A stretch of 64,000 nt of DNA from Streptomyces sp. Root1304 (GCF_001426405.1 NZ_LMEP01000001.1:745241-809240), one strand, 5' to 3'. Positions 1 to 8,873 are shown, counted from the first letter of the stretch. The notes: generated by a model from the sequence alone, not told the origin. Program-made: numbers and translations.

Positions 1-2
1 CA

Positions 3-584
3 GCCGAGTTCTCCCTGCACGGATTCGCGGGGACGAACCTGGCCGACATCACGGCCCGCACCGGGCTGACCAAGGGAGCCCTCTACGGACACTTCTCGTC
101 GAAGGCGGATCTCGCCGGCGAGCTGACCCGCTCTTTCACGTCGGGATGGGCCGACGCCCTCGCCGCCGCCACCGCCGACGCGCGGGGCGACGGGGAGGGG
201 ACGGACGCAGACGAGGACCGGGCGCTGCCCGCCCTCCGCCGGCTGCTCGTCGGGCTCTCCCGCAGGGTGTACGAGGACCTGCCGTTCGCGGCGGGACTGC
301 GCCTGGTCATGGACGCGGCCCGCGCCGAGGGAACCGTGCCCGCCCCCCTCGGCGACCTCTGCGCCGTGGTGGCCCTGCTGATCCGGAAGGGTCAGGAGGA
401 GGGGTCCGTCTCCGACGCCCACCCGGCCGGGCTTCTGGCCCAGCTCGTGGTGGCGTTGCTCGTGGGCGCCCCCGCCGTGGTGACGGCGACGGACGCCTCG
501 GCCGGTCCGGCCGAGTTCGTACGCGAGGTGTGGGACCTCCTGGAGCCGTCGCTGTCCGACGCCCGCCATCCGGTGCGCGGATGA
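3..584 (+). CDS. ArpA-type TetR regulator, 5' end missing
   Basis: The frame is open from the first bases of the window to TGA at 582-584, so the N-terminus lies outside. The visible start is the second half of a TetR helix-turn-helix (ITARTGLTKGALYGHF, residues about 15-30 of the visible part), followed by an alpha-helical ligand/dimer domain of about 150 residues. The TKGALYGHFxSKxxLA signature and the overall spacing are those of gamma-butyrolactone receptor-like (ArpA/ScbR/MmyR) proteins. Its position beside an AfsA-like synthase, a HAD phosphatase and a second complete receptor gene suggests that it is the MmyR-like or pseudo-receptor partner of this signalling system. The receptor role is inferred from family and context. 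Confidence 0.85.
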   Translation, partial: AEFSLHGFAGTNLADITARTGLTKGALYGHFSSKADLAGELTRSFTSGWADALAAATADARGDGEGTDADEDRALPALRRLLVGLSRRVYEDLPFAAGLRLVMDAARAEGTVPAPLGDLCAVVALLIRKGQEEGSVSDAHPAGLLAQLVVALLVGAPAVVTATDASAGPAEFVREVWDLLEPSLSDARHPVRG

Positions 585-1037
585 GGTGGGGGACGCGTGG
601 ACACGTGGGGGGATGAACGACGGCACTTCGGAAGTCCCCGGCCCCGAAGCCTCCGTGGCGGCGGGGCTTCTCCGGTGGTGGGGGCTCCGGTGGTGGGATC
701 TCCGATGGTGAGGCTTCTCCGGCGGTGGAGCCGCTCCGGTGGTGGGGCCATCCGGCATCGGGACTCGCGCCATCGGAACCTGCCCCATCGGGGCAGCTGA
801 TACGGCGGCGGCGACGACGCTCCTCCGGCGGAGCGCCTCCCTGGCGGCAGGGGCACATCCGACGGCAGGGACACCCTCAGAGGTCGCTCCGGCAACGAGG
901 TCATCCTCGGCGGCGGGGATTCTCCGGCGGCAGGACCCTCCTCGGCGGCGGAGGTCTCACCGGCCCCGACCCCGGCCCCGGGGCGCTGCGGCGGCGGTAG
1001 TGGTCGTGCGGCGGTCGGCCGCGGCCACTCCGGAGCC
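585..1037. other. Intergenic, degenerate CTCCGGTGGTGG repeats
   Basis: About 450 bases between the convergent TetR and HAD genes with no convincing gene. From about 669 to 755 the motif CTCCGGTGGTGG recurs in five imperfect copies of roughly 15-18 bases, and looser TCCGGCGG/CTCGGCGG variants continue to about 950. Open frames across it give only Arg/Gly/Pro-rich low-complexity peptides. Confidence 0.5.
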
Positions 1038-1799
1038 TCAGGCCGCCTGCGGGGTCAGCGCGCGGGCCGGTGGCGCGGGGGTCCGCGCGCCCGTGGGGGT
1101 GGCGGCGGAACCTGGGCCGGGCAGTGGTGCGGGGCCGGGCAGCCAGGACCAGCCTGCCGTCTCCGCGCGCGGGGCGGAGACGGGCCCGTCGCCGACCAGG
1201 ACGGGATGGCCGACGGCCCGCAGCAGCGGCAGGTCGCTCTCGTCGTCCGCGTACGCGAAACAGTCCTCGGGCGTGAGGCCGAAGGCCGTCATGATCCGTT
1301 GGACCGCCTCACCCTTGGCGGCGCCGATCATCGGCGCGCCGATCAGCTCCCCGGTGAGCCGGCCCTCCGAGGTCACCTCGGGCACGGTGCAGACCACCAG
1401 GTCGGCGCCGATCTCCCGGGCGAGCGGGTCGAGGCAGGCGGAGAAGGCCCCGGAGACGAGGACGACCAGGTCACCGGCGTCGGCGTGGCGGCGCAGCGCC
1501 TCGTACACGGGCGTGTGGATCAGACCGCCGGCCCGGGCCTTCTCGTACCACTCCTGACCGCAGGCCTCCAGGTCGTCGAGGTGGCTGCCGGCGAGGAAGC
1601 GGAAGAAGGAACGGTTCACCTGTTCCCGGGGCACGCCAGCGCGGATCTGGCTCTGGAGCGAGGCCTGCGCCGCGGCGAGCCGGCGGGCGGCGACCTCCCC
1701 CCGCCCCCAGAAACGGGCGAGGACGCAGGCCATGCTCTTGCAGGTGATCAGGGTCTCGTCCACGTCGAAGAACGCGGCCCGGACGGGAGCGATGCTCAT
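1038..1799 (-). CDS. HAD family phosphatase, MmfP-like
   Basis: A 253-residue HAD (class IB type) hydrolase. Motif I DVDET is at residues 12-16 with the two catalytic aspartates, motif II VLVSGAF is near 115, and motif III/IV is a lysine in GAAKGEA followed by ADDESDLPLL. In butenolide systems such as methylenomycin furans a HAD phosphatase (MmfP) removes the phosphate from the AfsA-like enzyme product; the context here supports that job. Its ATG overlaps the stop of the upstream LysR-like gene by four bases (ATGA), so the two are translationally coupled. The last 30 or so residues are Pro/Ala/Gly-rich low complexity. The family is clear; the substrate is inferred. Confidence 0.85.
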   Translation of the reverse strand: MSIAPVRAAFFDVDETLITCKSMACVLARFWGRGEVAARRLAAAQASLQSQIRAGVPREQVNRSFFRFLAGSHLDDLEACGQEWYEKARAGGLIHTPVYEALRRHADAGDLVVLVSGAFSACLDPLAREIGADLVVCTVPEVTSEGRLTGELIGAPMIGAAKGEAVQRIMTAFGLTPEDCFAYADDESDLPLLRAVGHPVLVGDGPVSAPRAETAGWSWLPGPAPLPGPGSAATPTGARTPAPPARALTPQAA

Positions 1800-2245
1800 G
1801 ATCTGCCCCCTCTGCCCGCGATACGGGTGTCCCCGAACTGCCCCTTGAGGAACCGCCGGCCGGACCCGGCACCTGGTCCGGCGCCGACACCGGCGCCGAC
1901 ACCGACGCCCGCCCCCAGCGGCGCGCTCCCGCCCATCGGCGTACCGCCGCCCATCGGGACGACCCTGCGCTCCTGGACCTGCTTCGGCGGCTCGGCGATC
2001 TCGTGCTGCGCCGTCTCGACCAGTTCGAGGATGCGTTCCGCCAGCGGCCGCAGACGCGCTCCCGCCGGGGTGAGTTCCACGGAGCGGTTGCCGCGCCGCT
2101 GGAACAGTGACGCCCCCATGTCCTCCTCCAGGCCCTTGATCTGCGCGGTCACCGCGGGCTGGGAGTAGTGCAGGTTGTGGGCGGCGCGGGTGAAGCTGAG
2201 CTCTCGGGCCACTTCGCGGAAGGCCCGTAAGTGCTGGAGTTCCAT
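1796..2245 (-). CDS. LysR-type HTH-only protein (no effector domain)
   Basis: A 149-residue protein whose first 90 residues are a complete LysR winged helix-turn-helix (MELQHLRAFREVARELSFTR at the start, then the YSQPAVTAQIKGLE recognition region and the FQRRGNRSVELTPAGARL wing). The usual linker helix follows, but the roughly 200-residue substrate-binding domain is absent. It is replaced by a tail rich in Gly, Ala and Val with short dipeptide repeats, encoded by GC-rich simple sequence. It sits between the AfsA-like and HAD genes on one strand, 53 bases after the former. It may be a truncated regulator or a pseudogene kept for translational coupling; function unknown. Confidence 0.75.
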   Translation of the reverse strand: MELQHLRAFREVARELSFTRAAHNLHYSQPAVTAQIKGLEEDMGASLFQRRGNRSVELTPAGARLRPLAERILELVETAQHEIAEPPKQVQERRVVPMGGGTPMGGSAPLGAGVGVGAGVGAGPGAGSGRRFLKGQFGDTRIAGRGGRS

Positions 2246-2298
2246 CTCCGTACCTTTCTACGCTCGTGTGTTCTTGCCTTGACCTTGTTCTCGTACGT

Positions 2299-3288
2299 TC
2301 ACGCGGCGCGGCGGGCCACGGCGGTCGCGAGGACGCGGGTCCCCTGGGTGGCGGAGAGCCGCACCCGGCCGTCGCCGGTCGCCGTCGCCTCGACGGTCAC
2401 GGCCTCGGCCAGCTCGCCGAAGACGGCGAACTCGGCGTCCAGCGAGGCGAGCGACACCGGGAATCCCGCACCCGGCTCCCCGCCCGCTCCCCCGGCGGCG
2501 CGCCCCGTCAGCAGCGCCGCCTGGCGGAAGGCCTCCAGGAGCAGCATCCCGGGTACGTGGTCCGAGGGGTGCTCGAAGTACCCGGGGTGCGTCGGGTCGA
2601 CGAGCAGCTGCCACGTCCCCGGGGCGCCCGCCACGGGCAGGAGCACGCCCCTCCCCTCCTCGCCGGACCCCACGGGCGGTGCGGGCCGGGCCGCGGGCTG
2701 CGCCGTACGCCCCCGCTGCCGGAGGCGTCCGTACCGCACCCCGTCGATCACGGTCACACCGGCGGACGCGCGGGCGCACTCGCGGCCGCCGACCTCGATC
2801 ACCATGTCGAAGCGGGCGTCGAAGCGGCGCGGGTTGCGTCCCCCGGCCGGCGTCACGACCTTCACGTCGAGGACCACCGGGAGCGGCCCGCCGCCGACCC
2901 GGAGGGCGGCCGGGTCGCTGATGCGCAGCGACAGCGCCTTGAAGATGAAGTGGTGGCCGAGCGGTACGTCGTGGTAGCGGTGGCTCAGGAAGATGCCGGC
3001 CTGCCGTACGGCCTCGACGAGCAGCATGAAGTCGGCCTGCCCGGTCTCCTCCGGGCGGTACAGCGCGTGGTTGCGGGGCAGTTGGGCGCCGACCAGGAAG
3101 CGGTCCGTGCCGGCCACCGCCGCGTCGGTGAGGAAGACCTCCGTCACCGAGGCGCGGTGCACGAGCCGCCGGGACACGGTGCGGTCGAAGCTGAGTCCCT
3201 CCTTGGCCTCCCGTATCAGGGACTCCAGTGACTCCAGGGGCTCAAGCGGTTCAAGAGGCATTACGGTCTGCAGCACACCGATGGACAT
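2299..3288 (-). CDS. AfsA/MmfL-like butenolide or butyrolactone synthase
   Basis: A 329-residue AfsA-family protein. The first AfsA domain holds LVGAQLPRNHALY, DFMLLVEAVRQAG and LSHRYHDVPLGHHF; the second holds HPGYFEHPSDHVPGMLLLEA and FRQAALL. AfsA-type enzymes condense a beta-ketoacyl thioester with dihydroxyacetone phosphate to make gamma-butyrolactone or butenolide (furan) hormone precursors in the cytoplasm. The ATG at 3286-3288 is preferred over an upstream TTG because AGGGGG lies six bases before it. The N-terminus carries an odd repeat, LEPLEPLESLESL. The gene is divergent from the TetR receptor gene across a near-perfect palindrome and is followed by the HTH-only and phosphatase genes. 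Family assignment is firm; the exact product is not readable from sequence. Confidence 0.9.
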   Translation of the reverse strand: MSIGVLQTVMPLEPLEPLESLESLIREAKEGLSFDRTVSRRLVHRASVTEVFLTDAAVAGTDRFLVGAQLPRNHALYRPEETGQADFMLLVEAVRQAGIFLSHRYHDVPLGHHFIFKALSLRISDPAALRVGGGPLPVVLDVKVVTPAGGRNPRRFDARFDMVIEVGGRECARASAGVTVIDGVRYGRLRQRGRTAQPAARPAPPVGSGEEGRGVLLPVAGAPGTWQLLVDPTHPGYFEHPSDHVPGMLLLEAFRQAALLTGRAAGGAGGEPGAGFPVSLASLDAEFAVFGELAEAVTVEATATGDGRVRLSATQGTRVLATAVARRAA

Positions 3289-3353
3289 CCTTTTCCCCCT
3301 CAAGGTGAATCATCGTGGCGACGAGGGACCTCGGCGGTCCCTCGGCAGCAAGA

Positions 3354-3377
3354 AATATACCTTCGAGAATGTATATT
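3354..3377. promoter_or_regulatory. ARE/MARE-like receptor operator
   Basis: Perfect 7-base arms AATATAC and GTATATT flank a ten-base centre CTTCGAGAAT that is itself nearly symmetrical (TTC GA GAA). It lies between the divergent AfsA-like and TetR genes. The outer arms contain TATATT, a -10-like hexamer, on each strand, so a bound repressor would cover both promoters. It shares ACCTTCG-GAA-GT with the palindrome at 8874-8887. Confidence 0.75.
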
Positions 3378-3409
3378 GCAAGGCGTTGGCACGAGAGAGG
3401 CGGACAGGC

Positions 3410-4012
3410 ATGGCGACACCCCGAAGCGAACCGAAGCAGGAACGCGCCCGGCGCACGAAGGTGCACATCCTCCAGTCGGCGGCCGAGCTGTTCTCGGAGC
3501 GCGGCTACGCGACCGTGACGCTCCAGGACGTGGCCGAACGGGCCGAGATGACCAAGGGTGCGGTGTATTTCCACTACACGAACAAGGAGGCCCTGGCCGT
3601 CGCGGTCGTCCAGGAGCACTACGCCCGCTGGCCCGGGATCCTCAACGGCGCCGAGGGCGACCACGAGGAGCCCTTCGACCGGCTCGCGGCCGTCCTGGAC
3701 ACCGTCACCAGGGCGTTCGCGCGGGACATCGTCGTCCAGGCGGGCGCCCGGCTCCAGATCGAACGCGCTCTCATCGACGCCGAGTTGCCCGAGCCGTACG
3801 TCGGCTGGGAGGACTACCTCAGCCGGCTGATCACCGAGGCCCAGGACGCGGGACAACTGCGGGCCGGAGTGGAACCGCGCGCCGCCGCCCGCGTCCTGGT
3901 CTCCGCCTTCTTCGGCATGCAGCACATCTCCGACGTCCTGACCCGGCGCAAGGACCTCCCCGAGCGGTACGCGGAGCTGCGCACCGTCCTGCTCGACGGG
4001 ATGCGCGGCTGA
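3410..4012 (+). CDS. ArpA/MmfR/GbnR-type TetR receptor
   Basis: A complete 200-residue receptor-type repressor. The TetR HTH spans about residues 15-60 (ILQSAAELFSERGYATVTL, then DVAERAEMTKGAVYFHY) and is followed by NKEALAVAVVQEHYARWPG, a stretch typical of gamma-butyrolactone receptors. Such proteins bind AREs without hormone and leave DNA when the butyrolactone or furan hormone binds. The ATG at 3410 is 32 bases after the palindrome at 3354-3377, which also fits autoregulation. It is divergent from the hormone synthase gene, the standard arrangement for receptor/synthase pairs, and corresponds in position to gbnR/mmfR. Hormone identity is inferred. Confidence 0.9.
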   Translation: MATPRSEPKQERARRTKVHILQSAAELFSERGYATVTLQDVAERAEMTKGAVYFHYTNKEALAVAVVQEHYARWPGILNGAEGDHEEPFDRLAAVLDTVTRAFARDIVVQAGARLQIERALIDAELPEPYVGWEDYLSRLITEAQDAGQLRAGVEPRAAARVLVSAFFGMQHISDVLTRRKDLPERYAELRTVLLDGMRG

Positions 4013-4045
4013 TCAGCCGGGCACGCCTGCCGTGAGAGACCGAGA

Positions 4046-4084
4046 ACGGCGTGGCCCCCCACGAGAGGTGGGAGGCCACGCCGT
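4046..4084. terminator. Hairpin terminator, bidirectional
   Basis: Perfect 11-base arms ACGGCGTGGCC and GGCCACGCCGT enclose an inner CCCAC/GTGGG stem with a GAGAG loop. It lies between the convergent TetR gene (stop 4012) and the exporter gene (stop 4120) and can serve both. There is no U tract, as is usual in Streptomyces. Confidence 0.8.
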
Positions 4085-4119
4085 ATGCGTTCAGCGGCCC
4101 TCGGGCGGGCCGTACGCGC

Positions 4120-5199
4120 TCAGGACCTGCTGCCCGAACCGACCGGCGCCGGAGCGGAAGCGGAAGCCGAACCGGAAGCGGTACCAGCGGATCCGCCGGA
4201 CGCCGCACCGGACGCCGTGGCGCCGGCGGCGACGGCGACGGGAGCCGGAGTCGCGGCCGCCGCGGCGGCCTTGGCCGCGATCCGCCGCAGGTACAGGTTG
4301 TTGAAGACGAGCGCCGCCGCCGTGAGCGCGGCACCGATGATCTGCACGCCCGCCGGGACGACACCCGTCAGGGCGGAGATCACGAAGGCCGTGATCGGCA
4401 CGACGTCCATGAAGAGGACGCCGTTGAGCGGGCCGAGGTAGCGGTTGCCGAAGTTCCAGCCGAGCACACCGACGAACCCGGCGATGACGCTCATGTACGC
4501 CAGCTGGGGAAGGATCGAGCCCACCGCGCCCGCCGTCGGGACCGGCACGCCGCCGGCGGCCAGGATGATCGCCGTGATCACGGTGGCGCTGGCGAGACCG
4601 AGGACCGTGGTGATCGCCGTGTACTTGATCGGGGACCAGGTCGGGAAGTAGCTGGCACCCGAGGTGTAGACGACCCAGCACAGCGCGGCGAAGAGCAGCA
4701 GGGCGTCGGCGCCGGCCGTCTTCGGGTCGGCGATCAGGGAGCCGATGTCACCGTTCGAGACGACGAGGATGGTGCCGACGAAGGACATCGCGATGAAGAC
4801 GAGCGAGAACTTCGGCGGAACGACCTTCTTGAGCACCCAGTTCACCAGGAAGCCCATCATGGGCATCGTCGCCATCATGATCGAGGCGTTGAGGGCGCCC
4901 CGCTCGCCGATGAGGTCCTGGCCGAAGAAGACCAGGAACTGGAATCCCGCGAAGCCGGCCGTACCGAACAGCCAGGCCAGGCCGATGCGTTCACCCTTCA
5001 GCCGCAGCCCCTCGCGCCCCTCCCGCATCCGCAGGAAGACCAGGAACATCGCGCCGGCGATGGTGTACCGCATGACGGTGAAGGTGAACGGGTCGATGTG
5101 CTGGAGGGTGGAGTCCATCAGGGGGAACATCGCACCCCAGGACACCGTGGCCAGGAGGCAGAGAAGGACGCCTCGCGTGTACGTGTTCTGACTGTTCAT
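4120..5199 (-). CDS. DMT/EamA exporter, GbnC-like
   Basis: A 359-residue drug/metabolite transporter with two EamA repeats and about ten hydrophobic segments between residues 10 and 310, starting GVLLCLLATVSWGAMFPLMD. The last 50 residues are an Ala/Gly/Ser-rich cytoplasmic tail without known function. It is the last gene of the leftward set decarboxylase, adenylate-forming enzyme, exporter, so it probably exports the cluster product. A 225-base spacer with a hairpin separates it from the gene upstream. In the gaburedin locus a transporter gene (gbnC) holds the same place. The fold is certain; the substrate is inferred. Confidence 0.85.
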   Translation of the reverse strand: MNSQNTYTRGVLLCLLATVSWGAMFPLMDSTLQHIDPFTFTVMRYTIAGAMFLVFLRMREGREGLRLKGERIGLAWLFGTAGFAGFQFLVFFGQDLIGERGALNASIMMATMPMMGFLVNWVLKKVVPPKFSLVFIAMSFVGTILVVSNGDIGSLIADPKTAGADALLLFAALCWVVYTSGASYFPTWSPIKYTAITTVLGLASATVITAIILAAGGVPVPTAGAVGSILPQLAYMSVIAGFVGVLGWNFGNRYLGPLNGVLFMDVVPITAFVISALTGVVPAGVQIIGAALTAAALVFNNLYLRRIAAKAAAAAATPAPVAVAAGATASGAASGGSAGTASGSASASAPAPVGSGSRS

Positions 5200-5306
5200 G
5201 AGTCTTCCTGTCGGGCCTGAGCGGGCTGGGAGTCGAGGACTTGCGGGGAGGGAGGGGCTACGGGGAGGTCTTGCGGGGAGGGGTCACGGGGAGGGGAGGG
5301 CGGCGG

Positions 5307-5351
5307 CCGGGTCCCGGGTCCGGAGGAGGGGGTACGGGCTCCGGGACCCGG
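5307..5351. repeat. Intra-operon hairpin and GCGT repeats
   Basis: Perfect 11-base arms CCGGGTCCCGG and CCGGGACCCGG are separated by 23 bases in the 225-base spacer between the adenylate-forming and exporter genes. Beside it (5352-5400) run GCGT/TGCG microsatellite repeats, and before it (5240-5300) three TTGCGGGGAGG-like units. It could be an mRNA-stability or attenuation structure, or a place where a separate exporter promoter lies. Confidence 0.5.
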
Positions 5352-5424
5352 CCACGCGCGTGCGTGCGTACGTGCTGCGTGCCTGCGTGCGTACCCGCGT
5401 GTTCGTGTGCGCGGGCGGCCGGAG

Positions 5425-7023
5425 TCAGACCCCGACCGGCTCCGGCACACGGGAGTCCGCGGGCCGGACGTCGAGGAGCGGGAGGACCGACTCCAGGAGC
5501 TGGGCCGCCCGGACCTTGCCGGTCGGGCTGTACGGGATGGCGCCGACCGGCACCACGTACGCCGGGAGGCAGGGCACGCGGCGGGCGCAGGCGGCGCTGA
5601 CCGCCCGGTACCCGCTCTCCTGGCGCTCGGGCGCCACCGGCGTGAAGGGGACGACGAGCACCTCGCCCACCCCGGGAAGACTCGTCCGCAGGACGGCGGT
5701 CTCCCGGACGCAGGGCAGGTCCATCAGGTCCGCTTCGAGGCCGAAGATGTTGACGTCGAGCGGCTTGCCCGCCTCCGCCTTGGCCACGCCGTCGTTGCGG
5801 CCGGTGAGTTCGAGCCGCCCCGCCTCGTCGACGAGGCCGCTGTCACCGGTGAGCAGGAACCGCTGGGTGCGGCCGCCGTAGTCGAGGGTCATGAAGTCGG
5901 GCTCGCTGCTCGCGTAACTGTCCATCAGCTGGTAGCTGGCGATGGCGACCCGGCCCCGACTGCCCTTGGGGAGCGGCTTGTTGTCGGCGTCGAGGACGAC
6001 GACGGTGTTGCCGGGCATGGGGCGGCCGGAGCGGCAGGGCGCCACGTGCAGCTCCTCGGGGCCGATCATGACGTTCACGCCGGTCTCGGTGGTCCCGTAG
6101 TAGAGGTGCAGGACGGGGCCGAGGCGGTCCCAGGCGTTGTTGATGACCCAGCGGTTGAGGTGCCGGCCGCCGGAGAGCACGAAGTGCAGGCGGGACGTCT
6201 TGTGCAGGTGCTCGGAGTTCGGGTGGGCGACCACCCGGGCGAGGACCGGCGGGACCATCAGGGTGGTGGACACGCCCTCGTCCTGGATGATCCGGATGAG
6301 CTCCTCGGCGTCGTCGTGCGGGCCGAGGACGACGGTGCCGCCCAGGGTGAGGAAGATACGCGCCCAGCCGGGCCCGGAGGCGTGGTAGAGCGGGACGGTC
6401 ACCAGGTGCACGTCCTCCTCGTCGAAGGCGTACTGGTCGACCAGATCGGCGAACCGGCGGGCCTCGAAGGACGTACGGCGGACGACCATCTTGGGCACGC
6501 CGCTGGTGCCGGAGGTGAAGGAGAAGGCCTCGAAGGGCTGCTCGACGGGCTGCGGGTCGCCGGGCGCCGACACGAGGAGGTCGGTGAAGCTGACGGAGAC
6601 CGTGTGTCCGTCGGGGAGACCGACGGGCTCGCTGTCGATGAATATGTCGAGTATGTCTCTGCCGTCGGGCCAGCCGCACTCCTCGACGAGGCCGCGGTGG
6701 GCCTTCGAGGTGATCACGACGGTCGGCTCCAGCTGGTCGAGCGCCGCGGTGGTCGCGACGGGCCCGGCGGTGTAGTCGAGGCCGACGCAGGGGATGCCGA
6801 GCGAGCTGACGGCGGCCATGGCGACCACCAGCTCCCAGCTGTTCTCGGCGAGGAAGACGGCACGGGCGGGCCGGGTCTCGGGCAGCAGGTCCTGGATGGC
6901 GCAGGCCACGCGGCTGACCTTGTCGGAGAAACTCGCCCAGGTCATACGGGTCTCGCCGTCGACGACGGCGACGCGCTGGGGCCAGCGGGCGGCGTGCTTA
7001 CGGATGTCCGCGATCTTGATCAT
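5425..7023 (-). CDS. Adenylate-forming (ANL) enzyme, GbnB-like
   Basis: A 532-residue stand-alone ANL-superfamily enzyme. Core motifs are in order: phosphate-binding FTSGTSGVPKMV near residue 170, YYGTTET near 310, LLTGDSG near 395, LTGRND near 415 and the C-terminal catalytic-lysine motif PYSPTGKV near 505. It activates a carboxylate as acyl-AMP. No carrier-protein domain is fused or adjacent, so the acceptor is probably a free amine or CoA. It lies 117 bases after the decarboxylase gene. In gaburedin biosynthesis an enzyme of this class is linked to forming ureas of gamma-aminobutyrate; that chemistry is inferred here from gene order. Confidence 0.88.
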   Translation of the reverse strand: MIKIADIRKHAARWPQRVAVVDGETRMTWASFSDKVSRVACAIQDLLPETRPARAVFLAENSWELVVAMAAVSSLGIPCVGLDYTAGPVATTAALDQLEPTVVITSKAHRGLVEECGWPDGRDILDIFIDSEPVGLPDGHTVSVSFTDLLVSAPGDPQPVEQPFEAFSFTSGTSGVPKMVVRRTSFEARRFADLVDQYAFDEEDVHLVTVPLYHASGPGWARIFLTLGGTVVLGPHDDAEELIRIIQDEGVSTTLMVPPVLARVVAHPNSEHLHKTSRLHFVLSGGRHLNRWVINNAWDRLGPVLHLYYGTTETGVNVMIGPEELHVAPCRSGRPMPGNTVVVLDADNKPLPKGSRGRVAIASYQLMDSYASSEPDFMTLDYGGRTQRFLLTGDSGLVDEAGRLELTGRNDGVAKAEAGKPLDVNIFGLEADLMDLPCVRETAVLRTSLPGVGEVLVVPFTPVAPERQESGYRAVSAACARRVPCLPAYVVPVGAIPYSPTGKVRAAQLLESVLPLLDVRPADSRVPEPVGV

Positions 7024-7140
7024 GGAGGTGTCTCCCTGGAGGTCGGGCGGGGACGGAGCGGTACGGAAGCGGGTCTGGGGTGCGCGGTGTCTCGGGTGTG
7101 GGATCTCGGGTGTGGGATCTCGGGTGTGGGGCCCCGGATC

Positions 7141-8856
7141 TCAGCGGGTGGCGCCTGCGCCGGCCGTGGCGTTCGCCGCCGCGGACACGGTGGCGGCGGT
7201 GGTCGAGGCGGCGGACACGGCGGCGGCGGCACCGGCGAGCTGGGCGGAGACCGGCGCCGGAGGCACGGACGGGAGCGACGCGATCGACGCCGCGGACGGC
7301 AGGGCCGGGATCGACGGCACGGACGGCAGGGTCCCCGTCGCCGCGGCCTGCGCGGCCAGTTCGCCCGCCGAGACGGTCGGGTTCCGGAGCGTGTAGATCT
7401 CGCAGCCGCTGGACCGCAGGGAGTCGATCTGGCTGAGCGTCCGCTCGCAGAGCTTCTCGCCGGGAACGGTGATGGGGATGCCGGGCGGGTACGCGATGAT
7501 GAAGTGCTCGGAGGTGCCCGCGGCCAGGGCCGCCGACGCGCTGCGATAGGTGCGCTGGATGGTGCGGAGGGCGTCGAGGAGCCGGAGCAGCGTCGCCTCG
7601 TCCACACCGATGTGGATGTGGAAGAGGACGGCGTCGCCGCTCTCCCGGGCCACGTACAGCGCGTACTCGTCGAAGAGCATCCGGCGGAAGTCCGCCGCCG
7701 TGATCCCGAGGGCGCTGATGTCGACGAGGACCCGGGTGGGGTCGTCGCTGACGAGCTGCGCCGGGTCGGTGAGGTGCCCGTCCGGTCCGAGCGGCCGGTA
7801 CGCGGAGAGGCGCGGGTCCGTGGCGAGTTCGACGCGCAGGGTGCGGGCGAGCCCGAGGGAACGGCCGAGGAGCGCCTCGCCCTCCGTCTCCGCCTGGAGC
7901 CGGGCCAGGTCCAGGCTGGCGAGGACCGGCCAGCTGGGCGAGGTGGTGTGGTGCTGGAAGAGGGCCTGCGCGGTGCGCTCGGCGGCCTCGCCGTCGCCGA
8001 TGAGGTGCAGGTAGGAGCCCTGCCGGAGCGCGGACATCGACTTGTGCGCGGAGTGGGTGACGGCGACGTTCATGGCGAGGCGGGGGTCGGCGGCGCGCAG
8101 CGCCTCGACGGCGTGCAGCGCCGTGAGGGGGCGCAGCCGGGGGTGGAAGCGGTGGGCCGCCCCCCAGGCCTCGTCGACGAGGACGGAGACGGTGGGGTGG
8201 ACGGCGGAGAGTTCGGCGAGGACGGTCGGCAGGTCGTACCGGACGCCGTCGTAGGAGACGGCGGAGAGGACGACGGTGTCGTAGGGCCGGCCTTCGACGG
8301 CGGCGGCGCGGAACATCTCCAGGAGCCGGGGCAGATCGGCGTACGTCCGCGGGCAGTCGTCGCAGCAGCGCTGCATGGGGGCGTACGCGACCTGGACGCC
8401 GAGCGAGTTGAGGGCGAAGTGCACCGACTGGTGGCAGGAGCGGTCCGCGAGGACCCGGGAGCCGGGCTGGGTCAGCGCGGTGAGCGCGACCCGGTTGGCG
8501 GTGCTGGTGCCGGCCGACAGGAAGAAGGTGGCGTCGGCGCCGAAGCTGCGGGCGGCGAGGCGCTGGGCGTCCCGGAGCGGGCCGCGGGGCCGGAAGAAGG
8601 AGTCGAGCATCGTGCCGCTGTAGGACACGTCGGCCGCGAGCTGCGCGGCGCCGAAGAGCGCCTCGTAGGTCTCCCGCATGTGGGAGTCGCGGATAGACCG
8701 GCCGTGCGAGAGCGGCAGCGCGTGGAACGTGGCAATGTCCCGTCGGGCGACTGCGAGCACGGCGTCAGCGAGGGGGGTGGTCCTGCCGTCCGGGTAGGCC
8801 CCGGGGCGAGCCGGCAGAGGAGCCGGCTCCGGAGTGGAGCTGGTGGATGCGGTCAT
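7141..8856 (-). CDS. PLP-dependent decarboxylase, GbnA-like
   Basis: A 571-residue fold-type I enzyme of the Orn/Lys/Arg decarboxylase group. The phosphate-loop region SAGTSTANRVAL, the VLVDEAWGAAH aspartate motif and the Schiff-base lysine in THSAHKSM (Lys 272) are all present, and the C-terminal domain has the FIIAYPPGIPI motif of these decarboxylases. The last 70 residues are Ala/Ser/Pro-rich low complexity. The ATG at 8856 is chosen over 8892 because the longer start would put the operator palindrome inside the gene. It is the first gene of the leftward set. In the gaburedin pathway the decarboxylase is thought to make gamma-aminobutyrate from glutamate; substrate is inferred here. Confidence 0.88.
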   Translation of the reverse strand: MTASTSSTPEPAPLPARPGAYPDGRTTPLADAVLAVARRDIATFHALPLSHGRSIRDSHMRETYEALFGAAQLAADVSYSGTMLDSFFRPRGPLRDAQRLAARSFGADATFFLSAGTSTANRVALTALTQPGSRVLADRSCHQSVHFALNSLGVQVAYAPMQRCCDDCPRTYADLPRLLEMFRAAAVEGRPYDTVVLSAVSYDGVRYDLPTVLAELSAVHPTVSVLVDEAWGAAHRFHPRLRPLTALHAVEALRAADPRLAMNVAVTHSAHKSMSALRQGSYLHLIGDGEAAERTAQALFQHHTTSPSWPVLASLDLARLQAETEGEALLGRSLGLARTLRVELATDPRLSAYRPLGPDGHLTDPAQLVSDDPTRVLVDISALGITAADFRRMLFDEYALYVARESGDAVLFHIHIGVDEATLLRLLDALRTIQRTYRSASAALAAGTSEHFIIAYPPGIPITVPGEKLCERTLSQIDSLRSSGCEIYTLRNPTVSAGELAAQAAATGTLPSVPSIPALPSAASIASLPSVPPAPVSAQLAGAAAAVSAASTTAATVSAAANATAGAGATR

Positions 8857-8873
8857 GACCCCATGAAATAAAA

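Noticed and set aside
62-858. Long overlapping frames on both strands at the window start
   Set aside because: They overlap the TetR gene, give Arg/Pro-rich peptides and lack family features; they are shadows of high-GC coding.
5407-8871. A 1154-codon plus-strand open frame
   Set aside because: It is antisense to the adenylate-forming enzyme and decarboxylase, both of which carry complete motif sets.
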